A stretch of DNA of 64,000 bases from Papaver somniferum (Eukaryota; Streptophyta; Magnoliopsida; Ranunculales; Papaveraceae), in the NCBI RefSeq assembly GCF_003573695.1, contig NC_039365.1, forward strand, positions 131,589,466 through 131,653,465, given 5' to 3'. Shown in pieces: positions 35,964 through 46,776 of the stretch (the first letter of the stretch is position 1; every line of letters begins with the position of its first letter). The notes beneath the pieces are model-generated. The model saw nothing but the letters and a program-made list of their open reading frames with translations, searched no databases and was not told the origin of the DNA. The position numbers and the translations under genes are program-made.

Positions 35964-36755
35964 CCTATTGCTAAATGATTCACTCCTCCTTACATAATGA
36001 TCCGTAAACCATATGTATGTAGTATGAAACTACTAAATAATTCTCCTCCTTCATATCAACTTATTTAAATGATATCACATAGTAATAAATACTTAGCGCT
36101 CATCCTAGTAAATTAAAAAGATACATGCATCCCCTTTAAAAGTCCATAACCACACTCCCCACAAAGATATATCAATTAAGCACAAGTTCATTTCAGAACT
36201 CTCCCCTATTAAATGTCATTCCCATGAGATCAACATGAGTGACCTTGATTTTGTGAAAATATGACAGAGTGTATCCATACTATGGATAGCTTGATTTATA
36301 TCCCCATTATCGTCATAAATTAATCTCAAGGCCAGTTACGAACAACGAGACAATTTTACCCGATTTTACTCAACATAAGAAAATCTTACGGAGTGTGTCA
36401 AGCAGCAAACACAAAAGTGTGATCATAAGTAGATCAATATTGCGAGAAAAAATCTCAAAAAGTTTGTTCTAGTTTCCGTTTATAAAAACATAATAGGTTT
36501 AACTTCTGAGCATATATGAAATATTAGCAGAGTCACGAGAACATAAAAGCACAAATATTTCATGAGATTTTTGAAATAATTAAACCAATAATGATTACAT
36601 ACTGCAAGTTCATCGTCCAACAACTCTAGAATTTAAACCAATAAATCTAAAAACATGCAAGATGAAAAACGTTGGAAATAGCTATATGTAATCACAATCT
36701 TTGTTATACCAAACCATAGTTATCCTTCTCAAGAAAAATTCTCAAAAGAGGTTTC
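35964..36755 (-). other. Non-coding 3' internal region of element D
   Basis: Inverted counterpart of the element-A region 27140-28676. No gene. The purine-rich tract GTAAGGAGGAGTG, which equals the polypurine tract of A, is displaced about 20 bp from the LTR. Confidence 0.55.
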
Positions 36756-37169
36756 CTAGTATTTAAAGTCTTTGAAGAATTCTTTATCATCTCCAAACTC
36801 CTTATTAATAACTGGAATAAGAACATATGGTTCATGAGTGAAGGAGTTAGTTTCTGCAAACCTGGTAGGATGTTGATTGACAAATGCTTGTAATTTGAGA
36901 TATCTTTGTAAAATCTTATTCAGTCCTTGCACCTCCTTCTTGGTTTTCTTAAGTTCTCCAAGAATATTTTCAGACGTCTTCTGATTGGAATAATCTGATC
37001 TAGGTTTCTTCTTCTTATTCTTCCTTTTCCTCTTAAGAGACGAGACAAGAGGAAGAGACATCTCCATATCCATTTTAGTTGGATCAGTATCAACAACCAT
37101 TGGAGCATAGGCTTCACAAGAGGATGTTATTCTTGGAGCCTCCATGATTCGTGAGAGTATATGGATCAA
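36756..37169 (-). CDS. Second small ORF of copia element D
   Basis: 137 codons starting MIHILSRIMEAPRITSS. An internal Met at residue 9 aligns better with the start of the element-A homologue. A central run KRKRKNKKKKPRSD is strongly basic and could act as a nuclear-localisation signal. It is followed by coiled-coil-like sequence (ELKKTKKEVQGLNKILQRYL) and the shared C-terminal motif HEPYVL..NKEFGDDKEF. Being open in a copy whose gag is dead may be chance. Function unknown. Confidence 0.6.
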   Translation of the reverse strand: MIHILSRIMEAPRITSSCEAYAPMVVDTDPTKMDMEMSLPLVSSLKRKRKNKKKKPRSDYSNQKTSENILGELKKTKKEVQGLNKILQRYLKLQAFVNQHPTRFAETNSFTHEPYVLIPVINKEFGDDKEFFKDFKY

Positions 37170-37459
37170 CAGGCAAAACTTCTTGTGAAAGGGATATGAG
37201 TCTTTGAAGAAGAAGGCCTTATATCATGGAGGATTTTGGAACTTATAAAGATTCACGCGCTGGAACATACAAAACCTAAAATGGAATGAAAATGTCATTT
37301 TTATGCATTTTTAGTTTATCAGATCAAAATTTTCAATACCATTACTTGAGACATATGGAGATTCAAGTAATAATGTTCAATTTTGATCCACAAGCCCTGA
37401 TGTGCAAAGTTCTTATCTCTTTCAAGGGCGTATAAGATAAGACACACATTTCAATACAA

Positions 37460-38031
37460 TTAGATTGTGTTGAGGTGAGCATTATATCTCTCATACCCAG
37501 ATTCCGGCACGGAAATGACAATATCCTTCACTACAGAACGTTTAGCCCGGATGCTTCTCTTTGTTTGATTTTTTTCCTTATCCTTAGAATCAATCAATCT
37601 CTTAGAAGCAGATGAGTTAACTTTGTATACCTCAGGATTGGATTTCTGAAAAAAATTAAGCACACTTTCCAATCGACTAGCCTTCCATTGTAGTTTGTTG
37701 ACATACCTTAGTTTATGTTTGTATTTGAAATATTGTACGAGTTCGTGATCTTTACTGGTACAATAAGGCCATGTCGGATTGGAGATTGCATCAGGAACAA
37801 CTTTAGCTGCTAAACATAGGGTACCTGAAACATTATCAGAATTATCATTAATATACGAATAATCCATAACATTCTCCAATGATTTTGATGAGGAATCATC
37901 AATTAAAATATCAAGATTGATAAGAGCATTGCTACAATTATCAAAATTGACAATTTCACCCAAGAGTGCTACACTTGAAATTTCTTCCTCTTTGGAATCA
38001 TAATGATCAGAGGTCTCATCAAGTGTTGCAG
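37460..38031 (-). pseudogene. Gag 3' part of copia element D
   Basis: Begins just inside the insertion border with LAATLDETSDHYDSKEEE, matching LAATLDEMSDIYDSNEDE of element A, then SSVALLGE and a tail longer than in A (..CTSKDHELVQYFKYKHKL..KASRLESVLNFF..). Element A has an HEL..CYKYKHQR-like tail in another frame at about 26200. The gag is cut here by the insertion at 38037; its other half is at 42536-43499. Confidence 0.7.
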
Positions 38032-38056
38032 CCAAATGATAAGCATGTAAATGCTA

Positions 38057-38170
38057 CATTTTCATGTATCAGCAACCACAATGATGAAATGGGGTTGGCC
38101 TGGTATTTTCATATATCAGCAACCACAATGACGAAATGGGGTTGGCCTGGTATTTCCATATATCATCAAC
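38057..38170. repeat. Tandem units of about 50 bp (ATGTATCAGCAACCACAATG type), first array
   Basis: Unit TATCAGCAACCACAATGA.GAAATGGGGTTGG.CTGGTATTT, two and a half copies; a second array with four copies is at 40100-40262. Confidence 0.75.
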
Positions 38171-39227
38171 CAGTCTAGCTAATTACCATGACAAGAGAAG
38201 GGAGTCCACTATGGCTAGTTATATTGGCCTGCACTTGTTACTGGCACCACTTTGGGCCGGAACGTTTTAAGGTGAATAAAATTTGTTTCTTCCACTTCGT
38301 ATCAAGTCAAGCACCTGAAGACCCACTAATGTAAAGAGCATACATTTGCATTCTTCTCTTGAAGAAAACAAGAAGAAATTCACATTTCTTAAGAAGCAGC
38401 ACCGGGGGTCATTTTCTTCTCTCCATCAGATGCGCCGGATGTTGAGCATAAAGGACTATGTAATCAAGGATCCAGTACTTGAGATTTCAGGATGGTGCTA
38501 TGTAGTCCCTATAGCATCAGATTGGCAACAGAAAACAACAATTGGCTACGGAGGTTAAGGTGTTGATATACAGGGTATAGATGATTATGAACATATGGTA
38601 TTGGGTATGACCCAATTGCAGGAGGAAATGTACGGGTTCGAACCAGTGAAGATTTGAGTTTTATTGGCCTGAGTTTAATGCCGGAAAAACAGTGTTGAGT
38701 GGCTATCTTTGTAGTCGATTTTATGCATGGATGCCTGGGAAGGAGCTGAAGTGAAATGGTGAGAGGATGGAGCTGTGATAATGGAGTTGCTCATATTGCT
38801 GAAGCGAAGAAGAGCCTGAAGTCTGAGACCGAGATGATGATCATGGAAGCTGTTGATCGTGATCATGGAAGCTGATGATCATGGAAGCTGTTGATCGTGA
38901 TGGCAGCAGCAATGGATTTTGAATGCAGTTTGGCTAGAGTATTCTCGATGGGAAATGATTGCAGTGGCGGTGTTTACTGGTACCTACAATGGTGAAGGAC
39001 AACGCCAACAGAGATGGAAGGAGGGATTGTCGATGGCTCGAGTGGTTCTGTCGTTCAAGGAAGTGACGAAGAAATCTAGGCTTTGCTGTGTTCGATCTTG
39101 GGAGTGACATGAATGGGAATGGAGCTGTTCGAAGTGAAGTTATGTTCAATAACTAGATGAATATTCTTATGGGGTTTGGTCACCGATATCAATTCTCAAT
39201 GGAGAAAGAATTGCTAGCTGTGCTTAT
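38170..39227 (+). repeat. Direct repeat copy 1 within the Tat-like insertion
   Basis: About 1.06 kb, nearly identical to 40263-41284. Two short frames (38346-38558, 38919-39107) are conserved in the other copy simply because the copies are similar. I do not call them genes. Confidence 0.8.
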
Positions 39228-39946
39228 TGTTAGAAAAACGGCTTTGTTATACCGAATTTGCATGGACTATGTTTTGATCTCTAGACCTATTGCCCACTAC
39301 TTGTTTTTTCATTTGAATAGATAAAACAATAGTCCCATATAGACTAAAATCTAAAGAGTTTTAGACTTAAATACCATAGAATTGGCTAAAAGGGCATGGT
39401 CCTTGGGTCATTAGACTTTTGTGTGAGGGGGGAAGGCCTAGACTAGGGCAAGGTTGATTTTCCCATACGCGCGGTGCTTCACATAGAAGCACGCCGCCGT
39501 CCGTCCGCTCGGTCGGGCTCGGGTGTGGGTGCATTAGATCTTATCTTTTTGGTACGTGTTTTACACACATGTAGAAGAATCTTCTTCTTTGTCTGTACGT
39601 GTTTGTCTTGCCTGACAAAAGCAACACTGTTTTTAACCAAACATTACCAGTATTTCTGTCATACGCATGGTTTTGTTGCATGCATTTTTCCTCTCGTTTG
39701 TAACGTCTTAAACACTATTTAAGGGAGGAGTCTTGAGCTCTTTTGAGACACAACATAGAAACATCTCTTCTTCTGCTCTCCCTCTGCTTTCAGAAAATAA
39801 GTTTTCTAGTTTCTCTGTTTTTAGCTTTTGCTAACACTGCCAAGTTCTAAGGGTACTCTCTTTGTATGCTACATTGAGGGGTACTATCAGTAGTTGTATC
39901 CTGGAGGTGACTCGCCAACTGTATGCTACATTGAGGGGTACTATCA
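39228..39946 (+). repeat. Unrelated block between the direct repeats, possibly a nested LTR fragment
   Basis: Starts TGTTAGAAAAACGG, has CTATTTAAGGGAGGAG (promoter-like, 39714) followed by GAGACACAACATAGAAACATC and a pyrimidine-rich stretch, as in copia R-U5 regions. Ends with two copies of GTATGCTACATTGAGGGGTA (39866 and 39920). No target duplication seen. Confidence 0.35.
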
Positions 39947-40099
39947 GTAGCATGTAAATGCTACATTTTATACCAATAATTATATCATCTAGGACTCAAT
40001 ATTTTGGCTAACAACACTATTTTGATGCTTTTGTTGAAAGTACAAGTGAATTCGTTATTTGGAAAAATAATGGCTAAATGTAATATATTGTGGTTGACC

Positions 40100-40262
40100 T
40101 GGTATTTCCATGTATCAGCAACCACAATGATGAAATGGGGTTGGTCTGGTATTTCCATGTATCAGCAACCACAATAATGAAATGGGCTTGGTCTGGTATT
40201 TCCATATATCAACAAGCACAATGACGAAATGGGGTTGATCCGGTATTTCCATATATCATCAA
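40100..40262. repeat. Tandem units of about 50 bp, second array
   Basis: Four imperfect units of TGGT.TGGTATTTCCATGTAT and CAGCAACCACAATGATGAAA, matching the array at 38057-38170 with more copies. Confidence 0.75.
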
Positions 40263-41284
40263 CCAGTCTAACTAGTTACCATGACAAGAGAAGGGAGTCC
40301 ACTATGGCTAGTTATATTGGCCTGCACTTGTTACTGGCACCACTTTGGGCCGGAACGTTTTAAGGTGAATAGAATTTGTTTCTTCCACTTCGTGTCAAGT
40401 CAGGCACCTGAAGACCCACTAATGTAAAGAGCGTACATTTGCATTCTTCTCTTGAAGAAAACAAGAAGAAATTCACATTTCTTAAGAAGCAGCATCGGGG
40501 GTCATTTTCTTCTCTCCATCAGATGCGCCGGATGTTGAGCATAAAGGACTATGTAATCAAGGATCCAGTACTTGAGATTTCAGGATGGTGCTATGTAGTC
40601 CCTACAACATCAGATTGGCAACAGAAAACATCAATTGGCTACGAAGGTTAAGGTGTTGATATACAGGGTATAAATGATTATGAACACATGGTGTTGGGTA
40701 TGACCCAATTACAGGAGGAAATGTATGGGGTTTGAACCAGTGAAGATTTGAGTTTTATTGTCCTGAGTTTAATGCCGGAAAAACAGTGTTGAGTGGCTGT
40801 CTTTGTAGTCGATTTTATGTATGGATGCCTGGGAAGGAGCTGAAGTGAAATGATGAGAAGATGGAGCTGTGATAATGGAGTTGCTCATATTGCTGAAGCG
40901 AAGAAGAGCCTGAAGTCTGAGACCGAGATGATGATCATGGAAGCTGTTGATCGTGAAGTCAGCAGCAATGGATTTTGAATGCAGTTTGGCTAGAGTATTC
41001 TCGATGGGAAATGATTGCAGTGGCGGTGTTTACTGGTACCTACAATGGTGAAGGACAGCGCCAACAGAGATGGAAGGAGGGATTGTCAATGGCTCGAGTG
41101 GTTCTGTCATTCAAGGAAGTGATGAAGAAATCTAGGCTTTGCTGTGTTCGATATTGGGAGTGAGATGAATGGGAATGGAGCTGTTCGAAGTGAAGTTATG
41201 GTCAAGAACTAGCTGAATATTCGTATGGGGTTTGGTCACCGATATCAATTCTCAATGGAGAAAGGAAGTGGTAGCTGTGCTTAT
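40263..41284 (+). repeat. Direct repeat copy 2 within the Tat-like insertion
   Basis: Copy of 38170-39227 with scattered substitutions and one small deletion near 40953. After 41284 this copy runs on into sequence that copy 1 lacks. Confidence 0.8.
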
Positions 41285-42535
41285 GGAGTCAGGAAACGAA
41301 GAAGACAGTTAAGAATTCGGAAATGGACTGTATTGTATGTTGGTTCTCTGTGGAGTTGGTCTTTTAAAGTCAGTGGAGCTCTTCCTAGTTTTGTACATCG
41401 ACAGATTTGGACTTGAAGCTGGTGAGACTAGTATATGGTGTTTTACAACAGCTGCTACTAAGGTGAAGCAGCATCAGGGCATGAAGATGATACTGGTTTT
41501 TGGTGGTGACGAAATTTGGATGGTCCGGGAAAGAAAGTGGTGTTGTAAGTTCGAGAAGAATAGTAACCAGTGTTGGCAGTGGTGATTGAGCTGAGTGAAG
41601 AAGTGGGTCCTTCTTGGTGCTGTTAAGATTTGATTCTACGACTGGGAAGATATTTGATAGCGAGTCTCATTTGGGAATTTTAGTTCAAAATATGGAAACA
41701 AAAATCTCTTGATTTTAATGAGAACAAAATGAAGTGGGAAATAATCATCATATTTCTACACCTTGGTGTTGCAACATTACTTCTCTTGAGAAATAAGGAA
41801 AGACAAAATATTCGTCTGGAACTGCATGTCTTATGGGAAGTAAGGAGCGAGCATATAAGAGGAGATGGAAACAATCAGAAAGAGGAGGGCCGGAGGCCGC
41901 TGCAGAGCCGTGAAGTGGAGAAAACAAGGGTTTGCCGTTTTGATTTTATTTTCTCCATGGTTTTCTAAGTTGTTTGTTTGGGTTTAGATAGAAGCCAATT
42001 TAGTTATATAAACTATACGATGATATTTCTAATAATGATTCATTGATTAATAATTTGTCTTTATTTAGCTTGGTGTTGAATTGTTTATGTGATTTTCTTG
42101 ATTATTTATGCTTTTCAATTGATATTTCGTACTTTGGTTAAATCCCTTGAGGTGATATGTTTTAGGATTGATAGGTAATGCTTTAGAATCACTACCCATG
42201 AAGCGAAGGAAATTATAAGGAGAAACAATATTAGAGAATTAGACGTACCATCTTCCGAGGCATGAGATTGAATTCAATATTTGTCTTGGTGGAAATCGAA
42301 AACCCTAATAACCCACTCTTCGTTTTGTTTACTGTTAAAAATTATTCATAATTTCATTTTGTCTCGAATATATGAAAAATCATTAAACATCATCTTGTTA
42401 ATTAGTTACTTCTGATATTAGTTAGTAGTAGTATTTCACACTCCTCGTGGGAATGACATGTACTTGCCATTGTCTACTAGTTAGACATTGTGCGCTTGCA
42501 GTATTTTATTGTAGGTCTCCGAGCCTACCACCAAA

Positions 42536-43499
42536 CTCTTGTTGCAAGTGTATTTTCTTTGATTTGGACACTCATTGGCAAAGTGACTGAATCCGTTACA
42601 CTTGAAGCATTGTAGCATATTATCATCGTCAGTGTCGTTGGAATCTCTGTTTTTAGCAGAAATACGAGAAGTTGGAGGTTTTTCTCTGGAGAATCGTTTA
42701 CATCTCTTCCTAAGAAGCTCTCTAAACTATCTTGTGATCAGTGAAACTGAGATCTTCATCTGAAAAATCAGGATCGACAAGATCATCTCCAGAGTTGTCA
42801 ACACTTTCACTTTTTAGGGTTCTAGTGTTTTTCAGTGCCTTGAACGCAATATATTTTCCGGCTTTGGATTGCAGTTCATGATCAAAGATCTTTAACTTTC
42901 CAACAAGAGTGTTCTTGGAAAGTGTACCAAAGTTATTTTCTTCCACGATGGCATGTTTATTAGACTCGTATATTGCTGGTAAAGATTGAAGAATTTCATC
43001 ACAATGTCCTTTTGGGAGATAGTCTTCCCTAATGCATAACAAGCATTAACAATACTAGACACCTTTTGATTAAATTATTCAAACTAATCTTCATCATACA
43101 TACTAAGGTTTTCCCAGTCAGAAGTTAGGTATTGAAGTCTAGCATCGATTTTTCTCTGAGGTATCTCCTTCAAATACGGTTTATAAGATATCCCAAGCAT
43201 CTTTAGACTTTGTGCACGAAGTCATATCATGCTGAATATCTGGGCTTATGGCAATGGATAATAATGTTTAACCCGTATGAATTATGCTTTGCAACACTTA
43301 TCTCGGATTCACTATATTGTATCAATGGCATTGCAACAGTAGCTCCGTCGACAACAACTGTTGGTGCGTTCTACCGAATAACTACAAGTTTCCATATCTC
43401 AAAGTCACGGACTTGTAAAAAGGAACGCATAGAGATTTTCCACCATAATTAATTTGAGCCATCAAACGTTGGCGATACGTTTATCGAGATTTTACTCAT
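42536..43499 (-). pseudogene. Gag 5' part of copia element D
   Basis: Likely start ATG 43499 (MSKISINVSPTFDGSN), followed by TAA in place of a Tyr codon before LWWKISMRSFLQVRDF. Further fragments in several frames match element A: ARLQYLTSDWENLSMYDED, then LPKGHCDEILQSLPAIY..NTLVGKLKIFDHEL (43042-42722), then a CCHC knuckle CFKCNGFSHFANEC and RKYTCNKSL next to the insertion at 42531. Several stops and frame changes make it non-functional. It shows that A and D share one ancestral gag. Confidence 0.72.
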
Positions 43500-43556
43500 G
43501 TCCATATAGTCAGACTGCTTCGAACACAGACTTGTTAGGTCTTAACTTGTTTGCCT

Positions 43557-43568
43557 GCTCTGATACCA
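43557..43568 (-). other. Primer-binding site (initiator tRNA-Met) of element D
   Basis: The minus strand reads TGGTATCAGAGC, two bases from the LTR end at 43571. Confidence 0.9.
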
Positions 43569-43570
43569 AT

Positions 43571-44880
43571 TGAAAACACTGGGGGTACCAAATACACCAC
43601 CAAATTTTTCGTAAGCAATATGTATGCACAAACTCAATACAACTCCGAGAGCTAAAACTCAATCAAAGAAAGTGTCTAGAGTTATATCTATATCTCTCTT
43701 GCGATTAGAACGTATACATAATTCAATCCGTGAACCTAATCACAAAGAGAGTTCTTGGACGGTACCAAAGACCAATGTCCAAGGATCAATCAATTCGTAT
43801 CCAGCAAACTAGGTCGGACATATCTACTTTGATTGGTCAATGCATAACCTGCGATATTTCAATTATAAAGATAAACAATATAATGCGGAAAAAGAAATAA
43901 CACAGAGACCAGAAATTTTGTTAACGGGGAAACCGCAAATGAAAAAAAAAAACTGGACCTAGTCCAGATTGAACACCAAACTGTATTAAGCCGCTACATG
44001 AAGTAGCCTATTACCAATTAACTTCGGCCTAGAATGTAGTTAAGACCGAACTCAGTCTCCCACTGACTCAGGAACAGTCGCGCTCCTTACGCCTCTTGAA
44101 TCCCAACAGGACTCCGCGCAATTGATTCCCTTAGATGACGTCACACAAACTAAGAGTTACTTCAACTCAATTGAAGACTTTAAACCAAATCTGCCTCCAC
44201 AGATTAATCCTATATAATTGATTTTCTGATTCACGATACTGATGATCACATCAAATGTAAAATCAATGTGATGTAAATCGATAGCAACCTAACAAAAGTC
44301 TGGCTATCCTCAAAATCCGGACTTATGCAACCCGAAGTGCAGCCTAGATTATTATTTACCTCACAAGTATAAAACTTGCAAAATCACAAAGTTGAGACGA
44401 AGAGAACTTTGTGATTTCTATCTATCTTTTCAAGTGATAAATCAACAATCGAACAAGATCATGATACTCAAGTTATCAAGATAAAAGATAACTGGACCTG
44501 GCTTTACGAATCCCAATAATGTCTTTAATAGTCGCTAAACCCTAAAAGAGTTTCCGGAGAGGACGACTCTAGATACAACTAGAACACACAAAAAGTAGTG
44601 TCAGGATTTAAAGATCCCAGTTACCAAGAGTTCCCCTTATATAGACTTCAAGGCATAGGTTGCTTTAGGTTTAAGCTAAGATAACTTTGGAACCATTAGT
44701 GGAGTTAACTACCATTAGTTATCTCCAAATCTTGAGTACATCCACGAACCAAGTTTTCGTCAACAATCGATTCAACTTGATTAAGTTGTCTCCAAAATCT
44801 AGAGTACGTGAACCTAGTTGGATCCCGAAGTGGATTCAACTTGTTGTAGTGAAGACAACTAGCATCAGTTGTATCCATAA
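43571..44880 (-). repeat. 5' LTR of element D, truncated
   Basis: Begins TGAAAACACTGGGGG next to the PBS and is alignable to family LTRs in its inner half (for example CGCGCTCCTTACGCCTCTTG and ATATAGACTTC). It does not reach a CTCTAACA end. At about 44880 it passes into the internal remnant of element E. The right border is approximate. Confidence 0.55.
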
Positions 44881-45099
44881 GTTCTTCTTATTCTTTTTCT
44901 AGGTGTGTTTCCTAGTTATCAACATTTTGATGAAGCTTTTTAGATAATGATTTATATGCACAGTTCTCTCAGGAGGTAAATCCAAACTTTGAACAAAATC
45001 ATCTTCTATGTGTTCCAATTCAATAATATGTCTATAGGTCATATCGCTGCAAACATAGACTTATTAGGTCTAAAAGTGTTTGCCTGCTCTGATACCAAT
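44881..45099 (-). other. Internal remnant and PBS of copia element E
   Basis: Short internal sequence ending at TGGTATCAGAGC on the minus strand (45097-45086). The bases just inside the PBS (CAGGCAAACAC.TTTAGACC on the minus strand) match the leader of element A. No gag is left. Confidence 0.6.
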
Positions 45100-46776
45100 T
45101 GAAAACGCGGGGGTACTAAAATACACCACCAACTTTTTTGTTCGGACCTATGAGACAAAAATACAATATAATTGGAAGTAAACCAACTTAATGATCCTTC
45201 GACAATATGTATATCATATCCAAGATAACCTAGTCCCGTAACAGTAAGTGAGCCGAATTCAACCAAGACTAAATCTTGTAATCTATATTTCAAGATACGA
45301 ATTCAATAAACAAGTATTGTAGGTTCAATACAGTTTTAATAAAAAAAACTTGTTAGGTTATTTATCGAATCACTTGCGTTTACTTTAATTATATCAAACA
45401 AAATATAATGCGGAAAATAAAAGTAAAGCAACACACAAAGAATTTTGTTAATGAGGAAAACCACAAGTGCAGAAAAATGCCGGGACCTAGTCCAGTTTGA
45501 ACACCGCTCTGTATTAAGCCGTTACAGACACTAGCCTACAACCAATTAACTTCATACTGGATTGTAGTTGAGACCGGATCCATCCTCACAACGATCCAGT
45601 TACAGCCGCGCTCCTTATGCCTCTTGAATCCCAACAGGACTTCGCACAATTGATTCCCTTAGCTGAAGTTCTCTATAGCCTAAGGGTTGCTTCAACTCAA
45701 TTGAAATCTTTTTTGGGTTTTGAATCCACAAAACACCGGTTTTGATTTCCCTTTAGGTGTGAACCAAGGTTTTGGAAATCTTGTGTTTCTTTCGAACAAC
45801 TACAAGATAAAAGTAGAGATACCAAATTTTTTTTGTAGATTATGGTTTTAACTTCCAATCAGTATGCATACACGCAAGGAGTCAGTGAACCTGATTTTCG
45901 TAAGTGAACTTGAGCGATTCCAAAAATCAATTTCCAAGTTAAGAAAACCCTAATAACTCTACAACAAGAACAATTAAAATAAATCTAGAGATATCTTGTT
46001 AAAACCTCTTAAGGATTTTATGAGATACCTTAACCGGAGTTTTATTTCTAGTTCCGATTTCGACCAACTAGTGTCGGTATACGACCGTGAACCGAAATCA
46101 ATCAAAACCTAGGGTTTATGATCAACTCTTGAATGACCTTATATTAGAAGAGAAGGACCTTAGAATAAACAAGAGTTTGAAAACCTAGATTACATGTTGC
46201 GTAACTATCACGGAGATTATTACCAACTCGGCGATCCCCAATGCAAAGACTTTTATCTCACTCTCGTCCACAAAGAGCAGAAGACGTGGAAAATAACCTT
46301 ATGATGCTTACACCAATTTTCCAAGGGGTAAAAAGTATAGCATTCACGAACCCTTTATTTATAGTGAACAAGGTAGCTTGAAAACAAAGCAAAGATACCT
46401 TGATTCCAAAGCAAGTTTGAGATGTTTTCCTTTTTCAAGACTTTCCTAATTTTGGGAGTCTTTCCTAAGTTACAACTCTTGCATAAATAATTACCTTAAC
46501 ATAAATTGTATTTTTGTGAATAAATCACAATTTAACTTAGGAAGGAATTTTAAAATATCATAAACACTTTAATCCATGCTTAAAATATCACAACCACTTT
46601 AATATGGAAATTAATATGTTTGGAAGAATAACCATCTGCCTAGATGAGAAAACATAATAAACTCGACTAAAATAGACTTCTAGTTACGTATTTGCACTCA
46701 AATCCGTGAACCGTTACAAACGGTTCGTGGATTGTTTCCTACTAACAAACTGCAACACTTACAACAACACTTATAA

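Larger units (their letters stand above)
38037..42530 (+). mobile_element. Tat-like LTR insertion (solo or rearranged) inside gag of element D
   Basis: Bounded by the exact duplication CCAAA (38032-38036 and 42531-42535) with TG...CA termini (TGATAAGCATG..., ...CCGAGCCTACCA). The last 100 bp (CCATTGTCTACTAGTTAGAC..TGCGCTTGCAGTATT..TGTAGGTCTCCGA) resemble U5 ends of Tat/Athila LTRs. Internally, 38170-39227 is repeated at 40263-41284. Between the copies lies an unrelated block (39228-39946), and before each copy are 2-4 tandem units of about 50 bp. No PBS or retroelement enzymes are visible. It is either one very long solo LTR with an internal duplication, or a collapsed element with a truncated first LTR. 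Confidence 0.65.
33459..44880 (-). mobile_element. Copia element 'D', same pol-less family, gag split by an insertion
   Basis: Reading on the minus strand: partial 5' LTR (about 44880-43571), PBS (43568-43557), gag 5' part (43499-42536), a 4.5-kb foreign insertion (42530-38037), gag 3' part (38031-37460), second ORF (37169-36756), non-coding 3' internal region, and 3' LTR (35963-33459). With the insertion removed, the internal region is about 3.1 kb and has no room for pol. The 5' LTR begins TGAAAACACTGGGGGTACC and is clearly diverged from the 3' LTR, so the two may be from different subfamilies or a recombinant. No target duplication could be checked because the outer end of the 5' LTR is missing. 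Confidence 0.65.

Noticed and set aside
38346..38558. ORF with an apparently conserved partner at 40439-40651 (also 38919-39107 and 40975-41163)
   Set aside because: Both members lie in the 1-kb direct duplication of the Tat-like insertion, so similarity reflects the duplication and not selection.
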